Below, in pieces: positions 54,568-63,232 of a stretch of DNA of 64,000 bases. The notes beneath the pieces are model-generated. The model did no database searches. It was not told where the DNA came from and worked only from the letters and a program-made list of their open reading frames with translations. The stretch is taken from positions 16,015-80,014 of the forward strand of contig JAFDXY010000006.1 of assembly GCA_018267725.1 (NCBI GenBank), given 5' to 3'. This DNA is from Bacteroidota bacterium. GTDB lineage: Bacteria > Bacteroidota > Bacteroidia > Chitinophagales > Chitinophagaceae. Made by a program: the position numbers and the translations under genes. Position 1 is the first letter of the stretch. The number at the start of each line of letters is the position of its first letter.

Positions 54568-57105
54568 ATGGCAAAAAATTTATTAATAGTAGAGTCTCCC
54601 GCAAAAGCTAAAACCATTGAAAAAATTTTAGGTAAAGATTTTGAAGTGAAAAGCTCTTTTGGACATATACGTGATTTGGAAAAAGATGAAATGGGTATTG
54701 ATTTGCAAAACAAATTTCAACCACGTTATATTGTTCCTACAGATAAAGCCAAAGTGGTAAGCGATTTAAAAAAAGCTGCTAAAGACAAAGAAGTTTGGTT
54801 AGCAAGCGATGAAGACCGTGAAGGAGAAAGTATTAGCTGGCATTTGGCCGAAGTATTAGGTTTAAACCCACACACCACCAAACGTATTGTGTTTCATGAA
54901 ATTACTGCACCGGCTATTAAAAAAGCTGTTGAAACACCCAGAAATATTGATATGAATTTGGTAAACGCCCAACAAGCAAGGCGTGTTTTAGATAGAATTG
55001 TTGGGTTTGAATTAAGCCCCGTTTTATGGAGAAAAATTGGCATGCAACGCGGTTTAAGTGCAGGAAGAGTGCAAAGCGTAGCAGTAAGATTAATTGTTGA
55101 AAGAGAAAGAGAAATAAACCAATTTATTGCAGAAAGCACTTATAAAATTGAAGCAATTTTTAGTGCAAAAGATATTAATAACAGAGAAGTAAATTTTAAA
55201 GCAGAGGGGCCTGAAAAATTACAAACCTTACCCAATGCACAAGCGTTTTTAGAAAGTTGTAAAAATGCAATGTATAAAGTAAAAGATATTCAGGTAAAAC
55301 CTGCCAAACGCACGCCTGCAGCACCTTTCACTACATCCACCTTACAACAAGAAGCATCAAGAAAATTAGGATATGGTGTAAGCAAAACCATGTTGTTAGC
55401 ACAAAAGTTATACGAGAGTGGTTATATAACTTATATGCGTACCGATAGCGTAAACTTGAGTGATTTGGCAAGAAGAGATATTCAAAATCAAATCAACTCT
55501 AATTACGGAGAAAATTATTTTCAATTTAGAAAATATAAAAACAAAAATGAAAGTGCACAAGAAGCTCACGAAGCTATTCGCCCTACTTACATGAGCAACA
55601 AAACGGTTGATGATATGGATACAAAAAAATTGTACGAATTAATATGGCGTAGAACGATTGCCAGCCAAATGAGTGATGCCGAATTTGAAAAAACAATTGC
55701 AAAAATTAATATTAGCACCAATAACGAAGAATTAACTGCAACAGGTGAAGTATTAAAATTTGATGGCTTTTTAAAAATATATTTAGAAGGTAAAGATGAG
55801 GAAGATGAAGAAAATACAGAAGGTATGTTGCCACCGTTATCTGTTAATCAAACTTTAGATTTTAAAACATTAACTGCAACAGAAAAATTTAGTAAACCCG
55901 CAGCAAGATATACAGAAGCTTCTTTAGTAAAAAAATTAGAAGATTTAGGTATTGGTCGCCCATCAACCTACGCCCCTACTATTTCAACCATTATTAAAAG
56001 AAATTATGTAGAAAAGCGAGACAAAGAAGGTATTAAAAAAAATATTAATATTTTAAAACTAACTTCTTCTCAAAATATTACTAAAGAAATTGTTCAAGAA
56101 AATACCGGTGCAGAAAAAGGAAAATTATTTCCTACCGATTTAGGAAATGTTGTTACAGATTTTTTAAAACAACATTTTAATAAAGTAATGGATTACAGTT
56201 TTACTGCACATATTGAAGAAGAGTTTGATGAAATTGCCGATGGTAAAATGCAATGGAATAGTATGATTGGAGAATTTTACACTCCTTTTCATACAACCAT
56301 AGAACATACTTTAGAAAATGCAGAACGTGCAAAAGGCGAACGTGAATTAGGTATTGATGAAGCAAGCGGAAAAAAAGTAGTAGCACGTATGGGGCGTTAC
56401 GGAGCAATGGTGCAAATTGGAGATGCCAATGATGAAGAAAAACCACGCTTTGCAAAACTAAAACCTACGCAAAGTATTGAAACCATTACGTTTGAAGAAG
56501 CAATGGATTTATTTAAATTGCCAAGAATTATTGGAGAATATGAAGGTTTAGAATTAAGTGTAAATGTTGGAAGGTTTGGACCTTATATAAAATTAGGCGA
56601 GCAATTTATATCTATTCCACGCGGAGAAGATTTGTATGAAATGGAATTAGAAAGAGCTATTGAATTAATTAATGAAAAAGAAAAAGCAGATGCACCCATT
56701 GCTGAATATGAAGGCAAACCCGTAACAAAAGGTAAAGGGCGTTTTGGCCCATTTATTAAATGGAATGATTTATTTATTAATGTACCAAAGCGTTACAATT
56801 TTGATAATTTAAGTAATAATGATATTAAAGAATTAATTGATACAAAAGTTACCAAAGAAGCTAACCGTTTTATACAACAATGGCCTGAGCAAAAAATTGC
56901 TATTGAAAACGGAAGATGGGGACCATTTATACGTTTTGGAAAATTAATGTTGAAGCTTACCAAAAAAGCAGACAGTACTAAATACACAGCAGAAGAATTG
57001 GCAACTGTAAATATTGATGAAATAAAGAAAATGATTACAGAGCAAGTACCCGATGCATTTGAAAAGAAAATAAAAGCAGCTAAAAAAATAGCAAAGAAAA
57101 AATAA
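54568..57105 (+). CDS. topA: DNA topoisomerase I
   Basis: An 845-residue type IA topoisomerase. It begins with the Toprim domain (LLIVESPAKAKTIEKIL; SDEDREGESISWH) and has the active-site tyrosine in YITYMRTDS (Tyr289). The C-terminus carries several topoisomerase C-terminal repeats (GRYGAMVQIG, GRFGPYIKLG, GRFGPFIKW, GRWGPFIRFG) and no zinc fingers, then a Lys-rich tail. It relaxes negative supercoils. A clear terminator follows. Confidence 0.96.
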   Translation: MAKNLLIVESPAKAKTIEKILGKDFEVKSSFGHIRDLEKDEMGIDLQNKFQPRYIVPTDKAKVVSDLKKAAKDKEVWLASDEDREGESISWHLAEVLGLNPHTTKRIVFHEITAPAIKKAVETPRNIDMNLVNAQQARRVLDRIVGFELSPVLWRKIGMQRGLSAGRVQSVAVRLIVEREREINQFIAESTYKIEAIFSAKDINNREVNFKAEGPEKLQTLPNAQAFLESCKNAMYKVKDIQVKPAKRTPAAPFTTSTLQQEASRKLGYGVSKTMLLAQKLYESGYITYMRTDSVNLSDLARRDIQNQINSNYGENYFQFRKYKNKNESAQEAHEAIRPTYMSNKTVDDMDTKKLYELIWRRTIASQMSDAEFEKTIAKINISTNNEELTATGEVLKFDGFLKIYLEGKDEEDEENTEGMLPPLSVNQTLDFKTLTATEKFSKPAARYTEASLVKKLEDLGIGRPSTYAPTISTIIKRNYVEKRDKEGIKKNINILKLTSSQNITKEIVQENTGAEKGKLFPTDLGNVVTDFLKQHFNKVMDYSFTAHIEEEFDEIADGKMQWNSMIGEFYTPFHTTIEHTLENAERAKGERELGIDEASGKKVVARMGRYGAMVQIGDANDEEKPRFAKLKPTQSIETITFEEAMDLFKLPRIIGEYEGLELSVNVGRFGPYIKLGEQFISIPRGEDLYEMELERAIELINEKEKADAPIAEYEGKPVTKGKGRFGPFIKWNDLFINVPKRYNFDNLSNNDIKELIDTKVTKEANRFIQQWPEQKIAIENGRWGPFIRFGKLMLKLTKKADSTKYTAEELATVNIDEIKKMITEQVPDAFEKKIKAAKKIAKKK

Positions 57106-57107
57106 TC

Positions 57108-57136
57108 AAAAGCCCTGCAACAGTTGCGGGGCTTTT
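57108..57136. terminator. Terminator after topA
   Basis: Hairpin AAAAGCCCTGCAA / TTGCGGGGCTTTT (13 pairs with one wobble, CAG loop) three bases after the topA stop, followed by ATTTTAG. It can also serve the convergent DUF2851 gene. Confidence 0.85.
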
Positions 57137-57179
57137 ATTTTAGCAAAATAATATTATAAAAACAAAGTTGATAAAAATA

Positions 57180-58436
57180 TCATTTCTGTTTCATTAACTT
57201 ATTACCTACTGCACATTGCAAACAAAGTTTTTTATTACAATAATTATTTTTTAAATGAATAAAAGCTTGAGAGTCTAACGCCGATTTATTTTTAATATTT
57301 TTACTTTCAAACACATTGGTAATACTGTTACACTCTGCCGGCAACTGCATTAACCATTGCAATGCCTTTTGTTTATACTTTTCATCTTGCGTATATAAAC
57401 CATAAGCAAATAACACAGGAATAAATGTGTTGATAATAATAGCATCACTCATTGCATTTCCTAATTGTTTGTGTTTAAATTTTGTTGGTTTATCAAACAC
57501 ATAATGATTATTCCAATAATCATTTGCTTCTATGTTTAATAAAGTTTTTATTTCTTTTAAATTTTCTGTTTCTTTTACTACAGAAAATAAATGTTTAGAT
57601 TGTTGAATAAATTTTGCTAATTGAGCTAACCGAATAGTAGGAAAATTAGCAGGCCTCATTCTTAAAAAGAAAGGTGTTTGATATGTATTTGCTAATTGAT
57701 ATTTTTTTTGAAGAAACTTATATTCTTTCTGCAATAGCTTAGGATAATCTTCTACAAAATCATCATTCAATAAATTAACTGTTCCCAATAACAAAGCCTC
57801 TAACTGATAAATTTGATTTTTATGTTTTGCTAAAATATTTATAGAAATACAATTTGCCATTTGCATAAAAATTTCTGCATTTACTTTAAGCCCAAAATTA
57901 TACGCAAGCAGTTGCCAAAAAGTTTCTTCCCAATTATTATTATTTTTTACAAACAATTGTAAAATTTGTTGTGCTTTTATTTCCATTCTTTCAATAGCCA
58001 ATCTTTCTTTCCAACTTAGCCATTCAAATTCATTTAACACAGGCAACAAATTATAACAAGGAATTTTAAGTTGATTGTTCATTAAATTTTCATACTGCTG
58101 CAATAATATTTTTGTAACACGTGGTTGCAAACAAAGCGTAGGTGTATTTTTTAAATTGAAATTATTTTCCCAAACAACATGTAAAATAATATTGCTATAA
58201 TTTTTATCTGTTGCATGATTATGTTTTTCCCAATCTGATGAAAGGCAATGCAGCTCTACATTTCCTGCTAATAAAATATTGTTTACTTTAATTTTTGCTT
58301 GTAAAAAATCGGGGCCTTGTTGTGTATTAATTTGACCGGGGAAAATAATTTGCAATACTTCTCCGCTTTCTGTAAGCAGATTAGTTTTATTAAAATATTG
58401 AAACTGCCAAATAAATTGTAATAATTTCTCCGTCAT
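57180..58436 (-). CDS. DUF2851 family protein
   Basis: A 418-residue protein typical of Bacteroidota DUF2851. It has FPGQINTQQGPDFLQAKIKVN, GNVELHCLSSDWEKHNH and ILHVVWENN near the N-terminus (a restriction-endonuclease-like wording with His and Asp), and a Cys-rich end (NNYCNKKLCLQCAVGNKLM). Function is unknown. It converges with topA. Confidence 0.8.
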   Translation of the reverse strand: MTEKLLQFIWQFQYFNKTNLLTESGEVLQIIFPGQINTQQGPDFLQAKIKVNNILLAGNVELHCLSSDWEKHNHATDKNYSNIILHVVWENNFNLKNTPTLCLQPRVTKILLQQYENLMNNQLKIPCYNLLPVLNEFEWLSWKERLAIERMEIKAQQILQLFVKNNNNWEETFWQLLAYNFGLKVNAEIFMQMANCISINILAKHKNQIYQLEALLLGTVNLLNDDFVEDYPKLLQKEYKFLQKKYQLANTYQTPFFLRMRPANFPTIRLAQLAKFIQQSKHLFSVVKETENLKEIKTLLNIEANDYWNNHYVFDKPTKFKHKQLGNAMSDAIIINTFIPVLFAYGLYTQDEKYKQKALQWLMQLPAECNSITNVFESKNIKNKSALDSQAFIHLKNNYCNKKLCLQCAVGNKLMKQK

Positions 58437-58493
58437 AAAATTTTTATTTATGAAAGGAGTATAACAAATGCGTAAAATAAAATTACAAAAAAA

Positions 58494-59054
58494 TTATAAT
58501 TGTTGCAAAGTTTGCACTACCCTACTTACAGGCAAACCCATTACATTATAAAAATCGCCTTTAATTTGTTTAATACCAACTACACCAATCCATTCTTGAA
58601 TGGCGTAAGCACCCGCCTTATCGTAAGGTTTATATTTTTCAACATAAAACTTAATTTGTTCTTGTGTTAAAGTATGAAATTCAACTTCAGTAACATCTGC
58701 AAAAGCAATTTCTTTTTCGCCATCAAGTATTACAACACCTGTAATAACCGTATGAGTTTTTCCTGAAAGAGCCGATAATATTTCAATTGCTTCTTCTGCA
58801 TTATTTGGCTTGCCAATTATATTATTATTCAATACTACAACCGTATCGGCAGCTACTATTATATGGTTGTTTGCTATTTTATTTTTTATTGCCAATGCTT
58901 TTTGTTTAGCAATAAATACAGGCACTTCTTTAATATTTAATTCGTTTGAAAAACTTTCATCAGCATCGCTTACCATTATTTCAAAAGATATTTCAGCCCA
59001 CTCTAATAATTGTTTACGGCGTGGAGATTGTGAGGCTAATATTATTTTTTTCAA
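58494..59054 (-). CDS. maf: Maf family nucleotide pyrophosphatase
   Basis: A 186-residue enzyme starting with TTG. It has SQSPRRKQLLEWA, the conserved VAADTVVVLNN, GKTHTVITGVV and the late DKAGAYAIQEWIG. Maf proteins hydrolyse dTTP, UTP or modified nucleotides and affect septum formation. The YceF and dTTPase subgroups cannot be separated with confidence by eye. Twelve bases separate it from the upstream UbiA-family gene. Confidence 0.92.
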   Translation of the reverse strand: MKKIILASQSPRRKQLLEWAEISFEIMVSDADESFSNELNIKEVPVFIAKQKALAIKNKIANNHIIVAADTVVVLNNNIIGKPNNAEEAIEILSALSGKTHTVITGVVILDGEKEIAFADVTEVEFHTLTQEQIKFYVEKYKPYDKAGAYAIQEWIGVVGIKQIKGDFYNVMGLPVSRVVQTLQQL

Positions 59055-59066
59055 TTGAAAATAAAT

Positions 59067-60002
59067 TTAAAAATAGAAGAATAACATGCTTACAATTCCT
59101 GTAAGCATAGTTAGTTTTATTATACTGCTTAACGAATGAAACTGCTGTGAAGATTGGGCTGCAAACAATTTTTTAAAAATAAACAACAATGGAAGTATTA
59201 TTAAAACAACAGCATAAATAATGCTTATCCACCAACCAAAAGTAAAAGCATACAATTGTAAAATAACTAATGCTGCAATTAGTACAATTAACCAAACTGC
59301 TACAAAAACTTTTGCTGCATTAAGTCCCCAAACAATGGGCATAGTGGTGCAATTGTATTTTCTATCACCTTCAACATCTTCCATATCTTTTACTACTTCA
59401 CGTATTAAAGAAATTATAAATGCAAAGCATGTGTATAAAATACCTAATCGCATAATTTTTCTTAAAGCAAAAATATCTGTTGATGAAGTATGAGAAAATG
59501 CACTAAATTCAATTAAACTAACAATCATAATAACCCAAGCAGTTAGTGCAGATACTAAAATATTACCAACCAAAAATTTTTTCTTTAAACTAACAGAATA
59601 TAAAAACAAAAGCACTACACAAAAAAATGCTGCAACTGCAATCCAAATAATTTTTGTTTTATATGAAATATAAACACTAATTAAAACTGCAACAACACTT
59701 ACTAATAAATGCCAAATAATAACCCATCTTCTACTTATATATTTTTCTACAATTACTTTTTGAGGTTTGTTTATTTTATCAATATTCAAATCAAAATAAT
59801 CGTTAATAATATTTCCGCCCGCTGCAATTAATACATAACTAATTGCAAGCAGCATAAGCATTTTATTTGATAAAACAGATTTTAAACCGGCAGTTTGCAA
59901 AGCAGGTAAAGCAATACAATAAAAAAACATAACCTGTGTTAAAGCAATAAACACAAGGTTAGGCCAGCGAATTAGTTTTAAAAATGCTGTTAATAATTTC
60001 AA
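59067..60002 (-). CDS. UbiA family prenyltransferase (geranylgeranylglycerol-phosphate type)
   Basis: A 311-residue membrane enzyme with eight to nine helices, starting with TTG. The first Asp-rich motif is NIINDYFDLNIDKINKP; the second is around KDMEDVEGDRKYNC. This follows the Bacteroidota group annotated as geranylgeranylglycerol-phosphate geranylgeranyltransferase. Menaquinone- or heme-type UbiA enzymes are alternatives. The prenyl acceptor is inferred. It lies between maf and iscX. Confidence 0.85.
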   Translation of the reverse strand: MKLLTAFLKLIRWPNLVFIALTQVMFFYCIALPALQTAGLKSVLSNKMLMLLAISYVLIAAGGNIINDYFDLNIDKINKPQKVIVEKYISRRWVIIWHLLVSVVAVLISVYISYKTKIIWIAVAAFFCVVLLFLYSVSLKKKFLVGNILVSALTAWVIMIVSLIEFSAFSHTSSTDIFALRKIMRLGILYTCFAFIISLIREVVKDMEDVEGDRKYNCTTMPIVWGLNAAKVFVAVWLIVLIAALVILQLYAFTFGWWISIIYAVVLIILPLLFIFKKLFAAQSSQQFHSLSSIIKLTMLTGIVSMLFFYF

Positions 60003-60030
60003 TCAAAAAAATATAAAGTGATGTAATAAA

Positions 60031-60270
60031 TTATTTTTGATTATCTCTCCACTCGTACACCCAAGTACTTTGTATCATTTCTAAATGTCCTTCATTGCTT
60101 TGTTCGCGTGTGCCAACAAAATTAGGCAATTGCAAAACCCACTCCAATAAATCTGTAAACCTAACTCTATAAATTTTAGACTCTGTAAATTCATCGCCAA
60201 ATTTTTCATACAATTTTAATGCTATATCTTCATAATCATTCCAATGTATAGGAGGTTCAAATGTTGCCAT
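60031..60270 (-). CDS. iscX: Fe-S assembly protein IscX
   Basis: A 79-residue acidic protein matching IscX/YfhJ: HWNDYEDIALKLYEKFGDEF, VRFTDLLEWVLQLPNF and SNEGHLEMIQSTWVYEW. IscX binds iron and the cysteine desulfurase IscS to tune cluster assembly. In proteobacteria it follows hscA and fdx; here it is separate but both partners lie in the same window. Confidence 0.85.
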   Translation of the reverse strand: MATFEPPIHWNDYEDIALKLYEKFGDEFTESKIYRVRFTDLLEWVLQLPNFVGTREQSNEGHLEMIQSTWVYEWRDNQK

Positions 60271-60393
60271 GTTTTTATTTTATTATGCAAAATAGTTACA
60301 GGTAAAGCAAATAACCAAATTTTTAAAAACTACTCCCTATTTCGAAATTGTTTCAATTAAAAAATGTATTGTATTTATACTAAGTTTGATGTA

Positions 60394-61314
60394 ATGAAAC
60401 AGTTGCTGTATTTTATAAGTTTATTAATAATGCAGGCAAGTTTTGCTCAAGATAGTTTATTGGTAAAACCCAATAAAAAAAGAGTAATTATTTTGGGAGC
60501 AACAAATGCAGTAGTAACTACAGGCTCAATGTCCGTTTTATACAATGCATGGTACAAAGGATATCCCGCTGCATCTTTTCATTTTTTTAATGATAATAAT
60601 GAATGGTTGCAAATGGATAAAGCTGGCCACGTTTGGAGTGCATACAACATAAGTAGATTAACAAGTGAAAGTTTTAAATGGGCAGGATACAACAATAAAA
60701 AAAGTTATTGGTTAGGTGCTGCAAGTGGTTTGGCTTATATGAGTATTATTGAAGTTTTTGATGGTTTTTCAAAAGAATGGGGATTTAGTTTGGGCGATTA
60801 TGCAGCAAATATTACAGGCAGTGCCACTTATCTTTTTCAGCAATTACATTGGAAAGAACAAAGAATTCAAATTAAATTTTCTTCTCATATAAATAATTAT
60901 GCAAATTATGGTTTGAATAACAGAGCAGATAGTATTTTTGGGAAGAATTTTTTTTCGAGAACATTGAAAGATTATAATGCACAAACTTATTGGTTAAGCG
61001 TAAATATTAAATCTTTTTTTAAACAAACAAAACTTCCTTCGTGGTTTAATATAGCATTAGGTTATGGTGCAAACGGAATGTTTGCAGCAAGCAGCAATAT
61101 TGTAAAAGATGATAACGGTAATATTATTTTTAATAGAAATGATATTACCCGTTACAGACAATTTTATTTAGCTCCCGATATTGATTTTACTAAAATAAAA
61201 ACACATAGTAAATTTTTTAAAATTGTATTTTTTGCTTTAAACGCTTTTAAATTTCCAACGCCTGCATTAGCATTATCGCAAGGTTGTTTGCAATGGGAAT
61301 GGATTGTGTTTTGA
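60394..61314 (+). CDS. DUF2279 family secreted protein
   Basis: A 306-residue protein with a signal peptide (MKQLLYFISLLIMQASFAQ) and the DUF2279 block DKAGHVWSAYNISRLTSESFKWAG ... EVFDGFSKEWGFSLGDYAANITG. The family is predicted to be periplasmic or outer-membrane-associated and is of unknown function. I use the ATG at 60394, directly at the signal. The last 119 codons and the flank are repeated about 2.56 kb downstream. This is the only full copy in view. Confidence 0.82.
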   Translation: MKQLLYFISLLIMQASFAQDSLLVKPNKKRVIILGATNAVVTTGSMSVLYNAWYKGYPAASFHFFNDNNEWLQMDKAGHVWSAYNISRLTSESFKWAGYNNKKSYWLGAASGLAYMSIIEVFDGFSKEWGFSLGDYAANITGSATYLFQQLHWKEQRIQIKFSSHINNYANYGLNNRADSIFGKNFFSRTLKDYNAQTYWLSVNIKSFFKQTKLPSWFNIALGYGANGMFAASSNIVKDDNGNIIFNRNDITRYRQFYLAPDIDFTKIKTHSKFFKIVFFALNAFKFPTPALALSQGCLQWEWIVF

Positions 61315-61387
61315 TATTACGTTTCGTTACTTAAATGATAGATACCAATAAAAAGATATGTCTATAAATAAACGATTTATGATAAAA
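60958..61387 (+). repeat. Direct repeat, copy 1 (DUF2279 3' end and flank)
   Basis: Begins at the AGAACA in the DUF2279 gene and runs through its stop to the 30-base flank ending ...GATTTATGATAAAA. Copy 2 is at 63515-64000. The coding part (357 bases) has ten substitutions and no indel. The 3' flank is shared too, except that copy 2 carries 56 extra bases. Confidence 0.95.
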
Positions 61388-61434
61388 GTTTCGTTTATTT
61401 TTGAGTTAGAGGGAATTTAAAGACAGACTCCACA

Positions 61435-62139
61435 ATGGCAAACAATAAAATAAAATTCAAAGACAAAACTTTTCTTTTCACTGGTACTATGGTTGACATT
61501 GAAAGAAAGGACGCTGAAAAAGAAGTAAAACTTCGTGGTGGCTATCCTGCGAAAGGCGTTAGTAAGACACTTAACTATTTAGTTATAGGCAGTGTTCCAA
61601 ATAAAGACTGGAAGTTTGGCAACTATGGAAATAAAATTAATGAGACTATTCAATTAAGAAATTCAGGAGTAAATATTCAAATTGTTAGTGAAGACGAATT
61701 TATAAATGGTTTATGTGAGACAGAACCTCAATTTGACAGTAAGAGTTTAGAAAAAATATTGCTTATCCGATTTGGTTTCCTGTTAAAACAAAACAGCCAA
61801 AAACTTTCTGACCTAGAAAATATAGTAGCTGATTTTGCCAATACAAATGCTCTTTATCTTGACAAATCATACTTTATACTAGATGTTTATTCCGACTTAT
61901 ATCTTTCATTTAAAGACATTGACATATCAATCATTGATTTAATTGTCGACTTCAGACTTATTAAACACTTGGACGCAGCAAATGACGTTTCAAAAACTGT
62001 GAAAGACTGTTTCAATTTATACTCAATGACAAAGTTGACACCTAAAGATTTTAATTCTCACGAGTGGAAGGAAGGAACAAGTGTATTTATGAAACTGCTA
62101 AAAGAATTACCTAAAGACCATAAATTGACAAAGAAATAA
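61435..62139 (+). CDS. BRCT-domain protein of unknown function
   Basis: A 234-residue protein. Residues about 8-95 form a BRCT domain like that at the end of NAD-dependent DNA ligase (KTFLFTGTMVDIERKDAEKEVKLRGGYPAKGVSKTLNYLVIGS). The rest is mostly helical with no recognised domain. BRCT proteins of this kind occur as stand-alone accessory genes and may bind DNA ends or phosphoproteins. Codons such as GAC, ACT and GGC are more frequent than in the flanking genes, in line with recent acquisition. Confidence 0.8.
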   Translation: MANNKIKFKDKTFLFTGTMVDIERKDAEKEVKLRGGYPAKGVSKTLNYLVIGSVPNKDWKFGNYGNKINETIQLRNSGVNIQIVSEDEFINGLCETEPQFDSKSLEKILLIRFGFLLKQNSQKLSDLENIVADFANTNALYLDKSYFILDVYSDLYLSFKDIDISIIDLIVDFRLIKHLDAANDVSKTVKDCFNLYSMTKLTPKDFNSHEWKEGTSVFMKLLKELPKDHKLTKK

Positions 62140-62140
62140 A

Positions 62141-62184
62141 CTGCCTACAACATCGGGTTTGGCGGCAGTCGGGGGACAGTTGTA
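62141..62184 (+). repeat. Structured cassette-end motif A
   Basis: Right after the BRCT stop. Arms CTGCC / GGCAG (62141-62145, 62164-62168) and TACAAC / GTTGTA (62146-62151, 62179-62184) can pair in alternative ways. The core CAACATCGGGTTT (62149-62161) reappears with one change in motif B after the higA stop. Confidence 0.5.
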
Positions 62185-62311
62185 AACTCAACATTTGTAC
62201 TACTACTTTGCATCAGCAAAAATACTATTTGACCAGTTTAAAATTCAAGTCAGACAAAAAATTAATATTCCCATATCGGTAACTTTCTTTACTTTTGATA
62301 AAAATCATTAG

Positions 62312-62605
62312 TTGAGAGTTATAGCAAAAAAGATACTTCGAGAATTTTGGGAAAAGCATAACGACTGTGAACAACAGCTTAAAGCTTGGTTTCAAGAAAC
62401 ATCAAAGGCAAAATGGAAAAATTCAAACAGAATAAAACTTGAATTCCCAACTGCAAGTATTATTGGCGACAATAGAATTGTATTCAACATTAAAGGCAAT
62501 ACTTACAGACTTATTGTAAAAATTAACTTCGACTATCAAATGGTTTGGATTAGATTTATTGGGACACATGCTGAGTATGATAAAATAAATGCAAAAACAA
62601 TTTAA
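62312..62605 (+). CDS. higB: HigB-type toxin (mRNA interferase)
   Basis: A 97-residue RelE-like toxin of the HigB group, beginning with TTG. The sequence RVIAKKILREFWEKHNDCEQQLKAW and KGNTYRLIVKINFDYQMVWIRFIGTHAEYDKI are characteristic. HigB cleaves mRNA on the ribosome. The TTG start fits the family's MRVIA beginning. Here the toxin gene precedes the antitoxin, with one base between, as is typical of higBA. Confidence 0.9.
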   Translation: MRVIAKKILREFWEKHNDCEQQLKAWFQETSKAKWKNSNRIKLEFPTASIIGDNRIVFNIKGNTYRLIVKINFDYQMVWIRFIGTHAEYDKINAKTI

Positions 62606-62606
62606 A

Positions 62607-62963
62607 ATGAACATCAAGCCAATTAAGACAAAGAAAGATTATGAACTTGCAATAACAAGGCTTGAAACCTTGTTTGATGCAAAAAAAGGTTCTACAAAAG
62701 GAGACGAATTAGAAGTTTTAAGTTTATTAGTTGAAAAGTATGAGGACGAGAATTTCCCAATTGATTTACCAGACCCAATAGAAGCTATAAAATTTAGAAT
62801 GGAGCAACAAGGTTTAACGCAAACTGACCTTGCAGAAGTTGTGGGGCAAAAAAGTAGAGCAAGTGAGATTTTGAATAGAAAACGAAAATTGTCTTTAGAA
62901 ATGATAAGGCAATTACACAGCAGTTGGCATATTCCAACAGAAGTTTTGGTGCAAGCATACTAA
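62607..62963 (+). CDS. higA: HigA-type antitoxin with HTH domain
   Basis: A 118-residue antitoxin. The N-terminal region (IKTKKDYELAITRLETLFDAKKGS, then GDELEVLSLLVEKYEDENFPI) binds the toxin. The C-terminal XRE-type helix-turn-helix (FRMEQQGLTQTDLAEVVGQKSRASEILN) binds DNA for autoregulation. I use the ATG at 62607, which directly follows the toxin stop; an earlier ATG would overlap higB. A structured motif follows. Confidence 0.92.
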   Translation: MNIKPIKTKKDYELAITRLETLFDAKKGSTKGDELEVLSLLVEKYEDENFPIDLPDPIEAIKFRMEQQGLTQTDLAEVVGQKSRASEILNRKRKLSLEMIRQLHSSWHIPTEVLVQAY

Positions 62964-62976
62964 AGAATCATTTTTG

Positions 62977-63051
62977 CCAACATTGGGTTTTATACAAGTT
63001 GGGCATATAGGTATAAAATTTCGCCACATTGCCAATGCTTCAACGTTGGCT
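62977..63051 (+). repeat. Structured cassette-end motif B (nested hairpin)
   Basis: Three nested perfect pairings: GCCAAC / GTTGGC (62977-62982, 63046-63051), ATTGG / CCAAT (62983-62987, 63033-63037) and TTTTATAC / GTATAAAA (62989-62996, 63012-63019). It starts 13 bases after the higA stop. The layout of outer stem, internal loops and inner stem resembles the folded single-strand form of attC-type recombination sites. A simple terminator is possible too. Confidence 0.55.
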
Positions 63052-63232
63052 GTAATTTTTAAAGCCAGAACTCGTAAATAAATTAATGTGCAAAAGCTAA
63101 TAATAATATTATTGACATTTATCCAAAACTAAAATCTCAAAAAAATATCTCTTTTGCTTGTAGCTATAACGAAACTTTTGGCAAGATATACCTGACTTAT
63201 TTTTTGTAAATTTATCGTTTGAAAAATAGAAT

